Shown: piece after piece, positions 8,321 to 16,274 of the stretch
Numbering within the stretch: position 1 is the first letter of the stretch
How the letters are laid out: each line of letters opens with the position of its first letter
Origin: Rickettsiales bacterium
GTDB taxonomy: Bacteria > Pseudomonadota > Alphaproteobacteria > Rickettsiales > JALZUV01
Direction of reading: 5' to 3'
Assembly: GCA_023301245.1 (NCBI GenBank)
Contig: JALZUV010000080.1
Span: 1 to 23,197, forward strand
DNA: 23,197 bases
Translations under genes and position numbers: made by a program
Notes under the pieces: model-generated
Seen by the model: the letters and a program-made list of their open reading frames with translations, nothing else
Database searches by the model: none
Told to the model about the DNA's origin: nothing

Positions 8321-8893
8321 ATGCAGCAACGACGCAATCGCCAATACGGACGCAACAATAACAGCAACCGTAACAACAGTAATAATCGCAATAATAATAA
8401 CCGCAATAACAGTGGTGGTAACAAGCGCTTCAATGCCAAGCAGGTAGAAAATAAGCGCGATAATTATATTAGTTTATTCAACGAGCATCGCACGAATGAC
8501 CGTATTAAAGCGGAATATTACCTGCAGCATGCCGAGCATTTTCAGCGTTTGCTAAATACTCATGAAGCCGAGCAAGAAGCACATCGTGCGGCCAACCCTG
8601 AGCCCGTTGAAGAAGAGAAAAACGATGCGACGGAAGATAAGCGAGAAAATGAAAAAGCAGATTCAAACTCTGATGAAAAGCCTCGTCGTCAACCGCGCAA
8701 AAAAGCCTCATTCGATAGCGATGATTCCGATTCATCCGCTGATGATGATGGCAAAGAAGAGGTGAAAGCCGAAGAGAAGCCAAAACGCAAACCACGCACA
8801 CGTAAGCCTGTAAAGGCCGAAGAAGCGCCAGTCGATAATGCTGAAACTGCAAATCCAGATGAAATGCCTCTAGGCTTGCCTGGTGCAATTTAA
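8321..8893 (+). CDS. DUF4167 domain-containing protein
   Basis: Protein of unknown function, 190 residues, of a family I know from alphaproteobacteria downstream of prmC. Residues 1-35 are extremely Asn/Arg-rich, like the basic N-termini of RNA-binding proteins. The conserved DUF4167 core lies about 45-85 and contains AEYYLQHAEHFQRLL. The rest is a low-complexity, mixed-charge tail with acidic Glu/Asp runs and basic patches (PKRKPRTRKP), ending in the short hydrophobic PLGLPGAI. AAGGAA at 8308-8313 precedes the ATG. The composition suggests nucleic-acid or ribosome association, but no function has been shown. Transcription ends at the terminator at 8946-8975. Confidence 0.88.
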   Translation: MQQRRNRQYGRNNNSNRNNSNNRNNNNRNNSGGNKRFNAKQVENKRDNYISLFNEHRTNDRIKAEYYLQHAEHFQRLLNTHEAEQEAHRAANPEPVEEEKNDATEDKRENEKADSNSDEKPRRQPRKKASFDSDDSDSSADDDGKEEVKAEEKPKRKPRTRKPVKAEEAPVDNAETANPDEMPLGLPGAI

Positions 8894-8945
8894 TATCCTG
8901 TTCTTCGATGGGCTTGTGTAACGACACTGCCAATTAATAAATAAT

Positions 8946-8975
8946 AAAAGCTCGCCTAATAAGCGGGCTTTTTTT
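8946..8975. terminator. Bidirectional intrinsic terminator between DUF4167 gene and SLC13 permease
   Basis: Stem AAAAGCTCGC (8946-8955), 7-base loop, GCGGGCTTTT (8963-8972): 10 pairs including one G-U, followed by a T run to 8975. The A run on the left arm lets it work on the minus strand as well. The permease stop codon (complement of 8974-8976) lies inside the T tract. Confidence 0.85.
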
Positions 8976-10836
8976 ACATCATAAAGAAGTAGGCATAGGC
9001 GGTGTAGGTTATCCAGACAAGTATCATTAATGGTACGCCTGCTTTGACGTAATCGCTGAATTTATAATGCCCTGGTGCCATCACCAATAGGTTGGTTTGA
9101 TAGCCAATGGGGGACGCAAACGAGCAGCAGTTGCTGGCAAAGATAACCGCGAAGATAAACATCTCTGGCGGCACGTTCAGGGTGGCGGCAGTGCTTACAG
9201 CAATCGGCGTGAAAAGCAGAGCGGTTGCGTTGTTACTAAGGATGTTGGTAAGGATACCCATTAGCAAGAACATGGCCGACATGATGGCCACGGGCGGGAA
9301 GCCTTCCATATTGCTAACCAGCGTATCGGCCAAATAAGCCGCGCCCCCTGTTTTTTGCAGGGCGACACTTAAGGCGATACCTGCGGCAACAAGGAAGATG
9401 ATAGCCGAATCGAGCGAGCGTAACGCTTGGCGTAAATTTAGGCATCCAGCAATAATGGCCGCCCCTGCGCCCACAAAGGCCGCAATATGAATGGGTAAAA
9501 TGCTGAAAGCGGCGAGGCCAACGACAATGCCGAAAATGATGTTAATACGCCATGCTAGCTTTTTCGATGGCATATCTTGCGTTGTCCATTCCATAAGAAT
9601 GATATCTTTATTGCGGCGCATTTGGTTGATGTTATTGCGGTTGCCCATCACCAAAAGCACATCGCCTGCGGCTAAGCGCATATCGGTCATACGCGTAGTA
9701 ATAATGCGCGAACGACGCTGAATGCCAAGCACGATACAGCCCAATGTTTGGTGGAAGCCAATCTGTTCAATGTTGCGCCCAATCATGCGCGAGGCAGGCG
9801 CAATGAGTAGTTCGGTCATTTGCGCGTCATCGTCATTATCTTCTGACACCATGCTCATTTGATGGATTTTGCGGAAGGAGTCTTTCGGCGAATCGGCAAG
9901 CAGGTTCTGCAAGGCTTCGCGCGTGGTGGTGAGGATGAGTAAATCGCCGATTTTGAGCGTGAGATTATCATCGAATGGCGGCAAGAATGCGTGTTCGCCG
10001 CGCTGTATCATTTTCAATGTAAGGTTCTTTTTCTCAGCGAAAAGCTCGGATTCGCCGATGGTTTTACCCACCGCATCCGCTTTGCGTGAGAGCTCTAATT
10101 GGGCAACAAAGCTACGGTTTCCACTGGTAAGAACTTCGCCTGCGATATCGGTGCGATCAGGCAGCAGCTTGGGCAGAACGAAAACAACATAGAGTAAACC
10201 AACGCCCACAATACATAGCCCTGGAATGGTGAAATCGAAGAAGCCGAGCGGCTCTTGCCCTAAGTCGACCAGCACGCCTGAAACTAGCAAGTTGGTGGAG
10301 CTACCAATTAGCGTCGTAACACCGCCTAAAATAGCGGCGTAAGAAAGGGGTATCATCACCTTACTAGAGGAGATGTTGAAATGCTTGGCCACCGCCATCA
10401 TGATGGGGATGAAAATCACGCAGGCAGGCGTGTTATTTAGCACGTTACTAAGAAGTGTAACGGTTAATAGGATGAGGAAAATCGGCACAATTTTGCCGCC
10501 CCATTTGATATTGATAAACATGTTAGATAGCTTGGTGAGTGAACCGGTGCGGATAACGGCTTGGCCAAGCACGAGTAACCCCATTACGGCAATCAGGGCA
10601 GGGTTGGCAAAGCCTGACAGCAGCTCGCTTGCATCTACCGCGATACTGCCATCTTCATTTAGCATTGGTACAAGTTCAAAAAACAGCATCAATAGGCCAA
10701 GAATAATAATGGAGGAAAGCTCCAAACTCACGCGGCTACTAGCAAATAAACCAACCGCAACTGCGACTAGGCCAAACACAATCCACATATGCAGTTGTGG
10801 AAAATATAGCAGTAAATTAGCTAAATCAAAACTCAT
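8974..10836 (-). CDS. SLC13/DASS-type permease with two RCK_C (TrkA-C) domains
   Basis: Inner-membrane anion or dicarboxylate transporter, 620 residues. Membrane segments cover about 15-230 and 425-620. Between them lie two soluble RCK_C-like domains (about 242-312 and 338-412), each ending in a GDxLLxxxxR-type strand. Twin family motifs are NNTPACVIFIPI near 134-145 in the first half and SNNATALLFTPIA in the second. The architecture matches SLC13 permeases such as algal SAC1-like and cyanobacterial sulfate transporters, but homologues carry varied substrates and sequence alone does not identify this one. The ATG overlaps the bioA stop (ATGA), making it the last gene of the sulfotransferase-bioB-bioA operon. 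Neighbours that use sulfur make sulfate or another sulfur oxyanion a reasonable guess. Confidence 0.85.
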   Translation of the reverse strand: MSFDLANLLLYFPQLHMWIVFGLVAVAVGLFASSRVSLELSSIIILGLLMLFFELVPMLNEDGSIAVDASELLSGFANPALIAVMGLLVLGQAVIRTGSLTKLSNMFINIKWGGKIVPIFLILLTVTLLSNVLNNTPACVIFIPIMMAVAKHFNISSSKVMIPLSYAAILGGVTTLIGSSTNLLVSGVLVDLGQEPLGFFDFTIPGLCIVGVGLLYVVFVLPKLLPDRTDIAGEVLTSGNRSFVAQLELSRKADAVGKTIGESELFAEKKNLTLKMIQRGEHAFLPPFDDNLTLKIGDLLILTTTREALQNLLADSPKDSFRKIHQMSMVSEDNDDDAQMTELLIAPASRMIGRNIEQIGFHQTLGCIVLGIQRRSRIITTRMTDMRLAAGDVLLVMGNRNNINQMRRNKDIILMEWTTQDMPSKKLAWRINIIFGIVVGLAAFSILPIHIAAFVGAGAAIIAGCLNLRQALRSLDSAIIFLVAAGIALSVALQKTGGAAYLADTLVSNMEGFPPVAIMSAMFLLMGILTNILSNNATALLFTPIAVSTAATLNVPPEMFIFAVIFASNCCSFASPIGYQTNLLVMAPGHYKFSDYVKAGVPLMILVWITYTAYAYFFMM

Positions 10837-12113
10837 GAGGTTTGTTTAGAGCATTCCTTCACCACTGTCACGATAGACGAAGTGAGTTTTGACAATTCTT
10901 TGTGAGTAACTATGAGCGGCGGCGTGATGTAGATGACATCGCCAATGGGGCGTATCCACGAGCCAAGCTCGACAAAACGATGGCGTAACCATGCTATATC
11001 AACCGTCTTAGCATCAAGTTGCACCACTCCGAGCGCGCCTTTTATGCGAACATCAACGACGCCTTTGATGGTGCGGCAGGTTTCTAGCTCGCGGCGCATT
11101 TGCGCGGCGATGGTTTGCACTTGCTCTAACCGTGGCTCGCGTTCGAATAAATCGAGCGAGGCAAGGGCGGCGCTGCACGCCAACGGGTTAGCCATGTAAG
11201 TGGGGCCGTGCATGAAAGCTTTATCGTAGGAATCATCGAGGAACCCTTCGAATACTTCCGCCGTGGCAAGGGTGGCGGCAAAGGTTATCATGCCACCCGT
11301 GATGGCTTTGCCGAGTGTCATGATATCGGGGGTAATGCCAGCCTCATCGCAAGCAAACATGTGGCCTGTGCGGCCAAAGCCAACGGCGATTTCGTCGGCG
11401 ATAAATAGCACTTCATGCTTTTTGCAAAGCTGGTAAATTTTGGCGAGGGTTTCGGGGCTATGAAAACGCATACCGCCTGCGCCTTGCACTAGAGGTTCCA
11501 TAATGAGAGCGGCGAGTTGGTGTTTATTTTCCGATAGCATCGATTCGAACAGGGCGAATTCAATCTCGTTGCTGGGGATATCCCACTTGATTTGTTTGGC
11601 CAGCGTGTGTGCGAGCGCTTGGTGGTAATCTTGCGTGGAATCTGAAACGCTCATCGCGCCGATGGTGTCGCCATGATAGCCGCGTGTAAAACAGACGAAT
11701 TTCGATTTTTCAGGCTGACCATGGTTGCGCCAAAATTGCATGGCCATTTTCATTGCCACTTCGACACTGATGGAGCCTGAATCGGAAAAGAACACGCGCT
11801 CTAGCCCTTTGGGTGCGATGGCGCTGAGGCGCTCGGCGAGTGTAAAGGCAGGTTCGTGGCTAATGCCACCGAACATAATGTGGGGTAGGGTTTCAAGCTG
11901 CTTAGTCATGCGCTCAACGAGGTAAGGGTGCTTGTAACCATGCACCATGCACCACCAGCTAGAGAGCCCATCAATCAGCGTGCGGCCATCGGCAAGCGTA
12001 AGGGTTGAACCTTCGGCATCGACTACGGGTAGCGGCGGAGCGCTGGTTTTCATCTGGTTATAAGGTAGCCAAATATGTTTTAGGCCACGGGTTTGCCAAT
12101 CATGATTCTGCAT
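10833..12113 (-). CDS. bioA: Adenosylmethionine-8-amino-7-oxononanoate aminotransferase (DAPA synthase)
   Basis: PLP enzyme converting 7-keto-8-aminopelargonate to 7,8-diaminopelargonate with SAM as amino donor, in biotin synthesis. From ATG 12113 it is 426 residues, like E. coli BioA (429). Diagnostic segments are HIWLPYNQM at 13-21, DGLSSWWCMVHGY at 48-60, FSDSGSISVEVAMKM at 109-123, DEIAVGFGRTG at 240-250 and the PLP lysine K269 in LGKAITGG. FMHGPTYMANPLAC also matches BioA rather than other class III aminotransferases. An in-frame TTG at 12131 would add six residues and overlap bioB; the ATG fits the family N-terminus better and lies 5 bases after the bioB stop. bioF, bioC, bioD and bioH are not in this window. 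Confidence 0.96.
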   Translation of the reverse strand: MQNHDWQTRGLKHIWLPYNQMKTSAPPLPVVDAEGSTLTLADGRTLIDGLSSWWCMVHGYKHPYLVERMTKQLETLPHIMFGGISHEPAFTLAERLSAIAPKGLERVFFSDSGSISVEVAMKMAMQFWRNHGQPEKSKFVCFTRGYHGDTIGAMSVSDSTQDYHQALAHTLAKQIKWDIPSNEIEFALFESMLSENKHQLAALIMEPLVQGAGGMRFHSPETLAKIYQLCKKHEVLFIADEIAVGFGRTGHMFACDEAGITPDIMTLGKAITGGMITFAATLATAEVFEGFLDDSYDKAFMHGPTYMANPLACSAALASLDLFEREPRLEQVQTIAAQMRRELETCRTIKGVVDVRIKGALGVVQLDAKTVDIAWLRHRFVELGSWIRPIGDVIYITPPLIVTHKELSKLTSSIVTVVKECSKQTS

Positions 12114-12118
12114 GAAAC

Positions 12119-13105
12119 TTAGCTCGCGCAAGCGGTGGGCGCGGTTTCCTCTTTAAGCTCCAGCGGCGAAATACCTAGGCGTTCGAATAATGCCATATCG
12201 TCATTCTCTAGCGGGTTGGCGGTGGTAAGAAGTTTCTCGCCATAGAAGATAGAGTTTGCGCCTGCGTAGAAGCACATGGCTTGTAGCTCGTCCGACATTT
12301 CTTCACGGCCAGCCGATAGACGTACAAATGATTTCGGCATGATGATACGCGCAACCGCAATAGAACGAACGAATTCTAGTGGCTCTAGTTGAGGAGTGCC
12401 CTCTAGTTTCGTGCCTTCGACTTGCACGAGCATGTTGATAGGCACAGACTCAGGATGTTGCGGTAAGTTCGCCAGCTCTTGCAATAGGCCTGCGCGGCCC
12501 TCGCGGCTTTCGCCCATGCCGACAATTCCACCGCAGCAAGTTTTCATGCCCGATTCGCGCACGTGCTTTAGGGTTTCTTTGCGGTCATCATAGGTGCGGG
12601 TGGTGATAATTTCGCCGTAAATCTCTGGCGCGGCATCAAGGTTATGGTTGTAATAATCGAGGCCAGCGTCTTTTAACTTCTCGGCTTGGTCTTCTTTTAG
12701 CATACCCAGTGTCATGCATGTTTCTAAGCCTTCTGCTTTTACCAAGCGGATGGTTTCTTCTATTTTAGGAACGTCGCGGTCTTTTAACTCGCGCCATGCA
12801 GCGCCCATGCAAAAGCGCGATGCGCCAGCGGCTTTAGCCTTTTTCGCTTCTGCCAAAATGGCTTCAGGTTGCATTAATTTGCTTGCATCGACTTCTGTTT
12901 GAAAGTGAGCCGATTGCGGGCAATAGGCGCAATCTTCAGGGCAGCCGCCTGTTTTGATAGATAGCAGCGTGCTAATTTGCACTTCGTTCGGGTTGAAGTT
13001 TGCACGGTGCGTAGTGGCCGCTTGATGCAACAACTCCATCATCGGCATATCTAATAATGCTGTAATTTCGTCGCGTTTCCAATTGTGGCGGAGTGGGGAG
13101 GTCAT
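12119..13105 (-). CDS. bioB: Biotin synthase
   Basis: Radical-SAM enzyme inserting sulfur into dethiobiotin. 328 residues. The SAM cluster cysteines are C55, C59 and C62 (GGCPEDCAYCPQS). The auxiliary 2Fe-2S ligands expected from E. coli BioB are present at C99, C130 and C190 with the arginine in VRLSAGREEM (R262). YNHNLDAAPE and the IPINxLV-like segment PINMLVQVEGT are family hallmarks. The ATG at 13105 overlaps the stop of the upstream sulfotransferase (ATGA), so the genes are probably translationally coupled. bioB followed by bioA in one transcript is a common arrangement; an unrelated sulfotransferase as first gene is not one I recognise. Confidence 0.97.
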   Translation of the reverse strand: MTSPLRHNWKRDEITALLDMPMMELLHQAATTHRANFNPNEVQISTLLSIKTGGCPEDCAYCPQSAHFQTEVDASKLMQPEAILAEAKKAKAAGASRFCMGAAWRELKDRDVPKIEETIRLVKAEGLETCMTLGMLKEDQAEKLKDAGLDYYNHNLDAAPEIYGEIITTRTYDDRKETLKHVRESGMKTCCGGIVGMGESREGRAGLLQELANLPQHPESVPINMLVQVEGTKLEGTPQLEPLEFVRSIAVARIIMPKSFVRLSAGREEMSDELQAMCFYAGANSIFYGEKLLTTANPLENDDMALFERLGISPLELKEETAPTACAS

Positions 13106-14007
13106 GCGGCTTCTTTCGTCTCAAATTTCATCGGCTGGTGGTTGCGCATAGATTGGTAGAATTTTTCTATCCGCGCGTTTGATGCTTCATCGCTTTGCTT
13201 TTTCAGCTTCACTTTCGATTCATCTAATGTCCAAGCGTTCCCGTCTGGATTAAGGTCAAGCTCATCGACTAGGCGTGTTACTTCACGCAATGGGTCTTCG
13301 ACAATATCTTCATAATAAACCTCAACAGGTTTAATGCCGAAGGTGGCGAAAAAGCGCCAAAATTGTTGGTATTTTATGGTGATTTCATCAATGGTTTTTT
13401 GAATTTCGATATCGGAAATGCGGTCTAAATCGCGCTTGCCATTTTTGCCGCTATTCCAGTTGCTGGCCCATTGGCCTGTTTGCTCTGCCACCAGCATCGA
13501 CAGCGCTTGTGCGGCGACATTGCGGCGGTGGATAAGTATATAGCGTGTATCGGGCATCATCTCTGGAATAATGCGCATTTTGGCGAAGAAGAAGAGTTGG
13601 TCCCAGCTAAGCTTGGCAATAAAGCTGCCTGTCGTTTGTTCTAGCTTAGAGTGTGCTTGATTGTGAAAGGCTTTAGTAAAGCTATTCGCTTTGGTGTTCT
13701 GACATGTTTTGATAAAACGCGGCGCGTTAAAAAACTCATCTGCATGGCCGACTAAACCTGTGGCAGCAAAGAGAGCTGCCAACCAATTAGAACCACAGCG
13801 ATTGGTAAAGCATAGCGCATAGTTTTGCTGCACTGCGGGCTGGTTTTTTCCGTCAAAAAATTGGCGACCTTCCTGCGAGAAAAATTCGATGATTTGTTTT
13901 TCGTGGATTTGAGGGCGGTATTCGAGTGGGAAGTCGCCGCTATTAGGTTGCGCCAAGCCCATGGCTTTACGAACACTGTAAGAAAGAGATTGTAGCTTAT
14001 CGCGCAT
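13102..14007 (-). CDS. Stf0-like sulfotransferase
   Basis: Probably transfers sulfate from PAPS to a hydroxyl of a carbohydrate or lipid. 301 residues from ATG 14007. The PAPS 5'-phosphosulfate loop is visible as FTNRCGSNWLAALFAATGL (67-85), and a second signature, YILIHRRNVAAQALSMLVAEQTGQW near 156-180, matches the Stf0 (trehalose 2-sulfotransferase) group. The acceptor is unknown. A longer frame reaches a TTG at 14043, but that TTG is part of the likely -35 element and the ATG at 14007 lies 7 bases after a -10-like hexamer, so I take the ATG. It is the first gene of the operon with bioB, bioA and the permease. Alternatives within the PAPS-dependent sulfotransferase superfamily cannot be excluded. 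Confidence 0.8.
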   Translation of the reverse strand: MRDKLQSLSYSVRKAMGLAQPNSGDFPLEYRPQIHEKQIIEFFSQEGRQFFDGKNQPAVQQNYALCFTNRCGSNWLAALFAATGLVGHADEFFNAPRFIKTCQNTKANSFTKAFHNQAHSKLEQTTGSFIAKLSWDQLFFFAKMRIIPEMMPDTRYILIHRRNVAAQALSMLVAEQTGQWASNWNSGKNGKRDLDRISDIEIQKTIDEITIKYQQFWRFFATFGIKPVEVYYEDIVEDPLREVTRLVDELDLNPDGNAWTLDESKVKLKKQSDEASNARIEKFYQSMRNHQPMKFETKEAA

Positions 14008-14014
14008 AAATAGT

Positions 14015-14043
14015 GTATTACACTGTTCTTTAAATTTAGCCAA
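14015..14043 (-). promoter_or_regulatory. Promoter of the sulfotransferase-bioBA operon, predicted leaderless
   Basis: On the minus strand: TTGGCT (14043-14038), 17-base spacer, TAATAC (14020-14015), then 7 bases to the ATG at 14007. No Shine-Dalgarno is present. The -35 element overlaps the first two bases of the AAGGAG ribosome binding site of divergent rnd, so the two control regions are interlocked. Confidence 0.5.
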
Positions 14044-14047
14044 GGAG
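14042..14047 (+). promoter_or_regulatory. Shine-Dalgarno of rnd, marking a non-ATG start
   Basis: A perfect AAGGAG at 14042-14047 lies 7 bases before ATC 14055 (4 before ATC 14052). No ATG, GTG, TTG or CTG lies in the rnd frame between it and TTG 14094, which is 46 bases away and would remove conserved residues. Confidence 0.6.
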
Positions 14048-14054
14048 TGAAATC

Positions 14055-14666
14055 ATCACTGTTTACCTTTATAAGGGAGATATTCCCGCCGATTTGAATT
14101 TTGATGGAGACATTGCCGTCGATACTGAAGCCATGGGCTTGCTTAATAACCGCGACCGCCTGTGTGTGGTGCAATTATCGGATGGTAAGGGCGACGAGCA
14201 TTTGGTCACCTTCGAACGTGGGCAATATGATGCGCCGAATTTGAAAGCATTACTGGCCGACCAAAGCCGTGTGAAGCTGTTCCATTTTGCACGTTTTGAT
14301 GTGGCGATATTGCGCGCCTATTTAGGCGTGTTGGTACAACCTATCTATTGCACAAAAATTGGTAGCAAGCTGGCGCGTACTTACACTGACCGCCACGGCT
14401 ATAAAGAAATTTGCCGCGAGCTTTTAGGCGCTGAAATTTCAAAACAGCAGCAATCTTCCGATTGGGGTGCGCCTGAACTTACCGACGCGCAGCAGGAATA
14501 TGCCGCATCTGACGTACGTCACCTGCATAATCTGCGCGAGAAATTAAACACAATGCTAATACGCGAAGGCCGCATGGAGCTGGCCAAAGCTTCTATGCAG
14601 TTCCTCCCCGCCCGCGCATTGCTCGACCTACAAGGCTGGCGCGATGTCGATATCTTCTCGCATTAA
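14055..14666 (+). CDS. rnd: Ribonuclease D family 3'-5' exonuclease, apparent AUC start
   Basis: DEDDy exoribonuclease acting in tRNA and small-RNA 3' trimming. About 203 residues: only the exonuclease domain, without the HRDC domains of E. coli RNase D, as is usual for the short alphaproteobacterial form. Catalytic residues are D and E in VDTEAMG, D in HFARFDVAIL, and Y and D in YAASDVRHL. Upstream of the first standard start (TTG 14094) the frame encodes TVYLYKGDIPADL, which resembles the conserved N-terminus of this family, and a perfect AAGGAG precedes it. The only plausible initiator is ATC at 14055 or 14052. If only TTG 14094 is used, the protein has 190 residues and loses the first strand. 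kpsF follows 10 bases after the stop. Confidence 0.87.
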   Translation: MTVYLYKGDIPADLNFDGDIAVDTEAMGLLNNRDRLCVVQLSDGKGDEHLVTFERGQYDAPNLKALLADQSRVKLFHFARFDVAILRAYLGVLVQPIYCTKIGSKLARTYTDRHGYKEICRELLGAEISKQQQSSDWGAPELTDAQQEYAASDVRHLHNLREKLNTMLIREGRMELAKASMQFLPARALLDLQGWRDVDIFSH

Positions 14667-14676
14667 GGAGTCCGAA

Positions 14677-15630
14677 ATGACAGATGATATTACGGTGGCG
14701 CGCAAGCTGCTTGAAGTTGAAATACAAGGGCTGCAAGATCTGTCGGATGCGATGGATGAGAAGTTTGTGGCCGCTGTGGATGTGATTGCCAACATGAAGG
14801 GCCGCCTTATTATTAGCGGCATGGGCAAAAGTGGGCATATTGCTCGCAAGATTGCGGCGACGATGGCCAGCACAGGCACGCCTGCTTATTTTGTACATCC
14901 GGGGGAGGCCAGCCACGGCGACCTCGGCATGGTTACGCCTGATGATGCAATGTTGTTGCTATCAAATTCAGGCGAAACATCTGAGCTACGCGATATGGTG
15001 GCTTATGGTACTCGCTTTAATATTCCGATGATTGCGATGGTGCGCCGTGCGACTTCGATGCTGGTGGAGGCGGCCACGGTGCCATTGGTGTTGCCAGATA
15101 CGCCCGAAGCCTCACCGACAGGTGCACCGACCACCTCAACAACGATGATGTTGGCGTTGGGCGATGCTATTGCGATGGCACTGCTGGAACGTAAAGGTTT
15201 TACCGCTGAAGATTTTCAAACTTTCCACCCTGGTGGCAAGTTGGGGCAGCGTTTTGTGAAGGTGAAAGACCTCATGCATACGGGGCACGAATTACCCACT
15301 GTGTCGAGTGATTTGCCCATGCAGGATGTGTTGCTCGCCATGACGGCAAAGCGCTTTGGTTGCGTGGCGGTGCTAAGCGACGATAAAAAGCTTCTAGGCA
15401 TTGTAACGGATGGCGATTTACGCCGCCATATGGATGAAGATCTGCTTAGTAAAGATATTCTGAAAGTGATGACAAAAAATCCTATTACTATTAAGCCAAA
15501 CTCGCTTGCGGGCGAAGCGCTACAAATTATGAATGATAAGAAGGTCACCACGCTTTTTGCTTGTGATGATTCGAGCAAGGTGGTGGGGATTATTCATATT
15601 CACGATTGCTTGAGAGCGGGCATTGCGTGA
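14677..15630 (+). CDS. kpsF: Arabinose-5-phosphate isomerase (KpsF/KdsD/GutQ family)
   Basis: Interconverts ribulose 5-phosphate and arabinose 5-phosphate, the first committed step to Kdo for LPS. 317 residues. The SIS domain covers about 30-170 with GMGKSGHIARKIAATMAS at 48-65 and SNSGETSEL at 96-104; the catalytic histidine is expected at H184 in TFHPGGKLGQ. Two CBS domains fill about 200-317. ATG 14677 is preceded by AAGGAG at 14665-14670; an in-frame ATG at 14644 lies inside rnd and is less likely. The gene overlaps lptC (GTGA) and so belongs to the LPS-assembly operon. The presence of Kdo synthesis and Lpt genes implies the organism makes LPS. Confidence 0.94.
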   Translation: MTDDITVARKLLEVEIQGLQDLSDAMDEKFVAAVDVIANMKGRLIISGMGKSGHIARKIAATMASTGTPAYFVHPGEASHGDLGMVTPDDAMLLLSNSGETSELRDMVAYGTRFNIPMIAMVRRATSMLVEAATVPLVLPDTPEASPTGAPTTSTTMMLALGDAIAMALLERKGFTAEDFQTFHPGGKLGQRFVKVKDLMHTGHELPTVSSDLPMQDVLLAMTAKRFGCVAVLSDDKKLLGIVTDGDLRRHMDEDLLSKDILKVMTKNPITIKPNSLAGEALQIMNDKKVTTLFACDDSSKVVGIIHIHDCLRAGIA

Positions 15631-16274
15631 GCGATAATAAAGGCTTCTTAAACCAATTGGAGCCGCATGAGTTGGAGCGGAAGTTAAACCGCATTCCGCT
15701 TTATATTCGTATGACCGTTTTGGGTAAGGTTTTTATTGGTGTTGTGGTGCTGGTGCTTATTGCCGCTGTGGTGATTGTGCCTATCTTAAAACCTGAAGAT
15801 GAAGGGCTACGTATTGCACTCACGCAGCCTGCTAGCAGTAATGCTACTGCCGAAAACCCCGTGATGAAAAATCCGCGCTATGAAAGTGTCGATGGGGCAA
15901 ATCAGCCCTTCACCGTGCGCGCAAAAGAGGCGGTGCAGCAAGATGAAACACGCGTTGCTCTGAATGAAGTAAGCGCCGACGTTGCGCTGAATAGCGGTTT
16001 ATGGCTAGCGCTTTCGGCAACAAAAGGCGTGTTAGATATTACTCATCAAAAGCTAGAGCTTAACGATAAGGTTCATCTTATTGCTAGTAATGGATACGAG
16101 CTTCGTACCGCCAGTGCTGCGGTTGATATGAAGGCCAACCGTGCGATGGGTACGCAAGGAATTGAGGGGCAGGGGCCCATGGGAAATATCGAATCTGACG
16201 AGTTTTTGATTGAGGGTGATAGCCAGCGCGTGCTATTTAAGAATAACGTAAAACTGAAGATTTATATAAAATGA
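15627..16274 (+). CDS. lptC: LPS export ABC transporter periplasmic protein LptC
   Basis: Bitopic inner-membrane component of the Lpt bridge, passing LPS from LptB2FG to LptA. About 215 residues. One membrane anchor at about 31-53 (GKVFIGVVVLVLIAAVVIV) follows a cytosolic N-terminus that is longer than in E. coli LptC. The rest is periplasmic, with the typical pattern of MKNPRYESVDGANQPFTVRA near 78-97 and repeated strands of an OstA-like fold. I choose GTG 15627, which overlaps the kpsF stop as GTGA; a TTG at 15606 is possible but lies deeper in kpsF. The stop overlaps the lptA ATG as ATGA, so kpsF, lptC and lptA are tightly coupled. Confidence 0.88.
   Translation: MSDNKGFLNQLEPHELERKLNRIPLYIRMTVLGKVFIGVVVLVLIAAVVIVPILKPEDEGLRIALTQPASSNATAENPVMKNPRYESVDGANQPFTVRAKEAVQQDETRVALNEVSADVALNSGLWLALSATKGVLDITHQKLELNDKVHLIASNGYELRTASAAVDMKANRAMGTQGIEGQGPMGNIESDEFLIEGDSQRVLFKNNVKLKIYIK

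Noticed and set aside
8335..8440. AAC/AAT-rich stretch as a microsatellite or CRISPR-like repeat
   Set aside because: It is the in-frame Asn/Arg-rich N-terminus of the DUF4167 protein; units are irregular and no spacer structure exists.
10373..10849. 158-residue plus-strand frame opposite the SLC13 permease
   Set aside because: Antisense to a well-supported membrane protein with no recognisable domain; low-GC membrane genes often leave long open antisense frames.
14008..14043. Longer N-terminus of the sulfotransferase from TTG 14043
   Set aside because: The TTG coincides with the likely -35 element, no Shine-Dalgarno precedes it, and ATG 14007 follows a -10 element at the spacing seen at other genes here.
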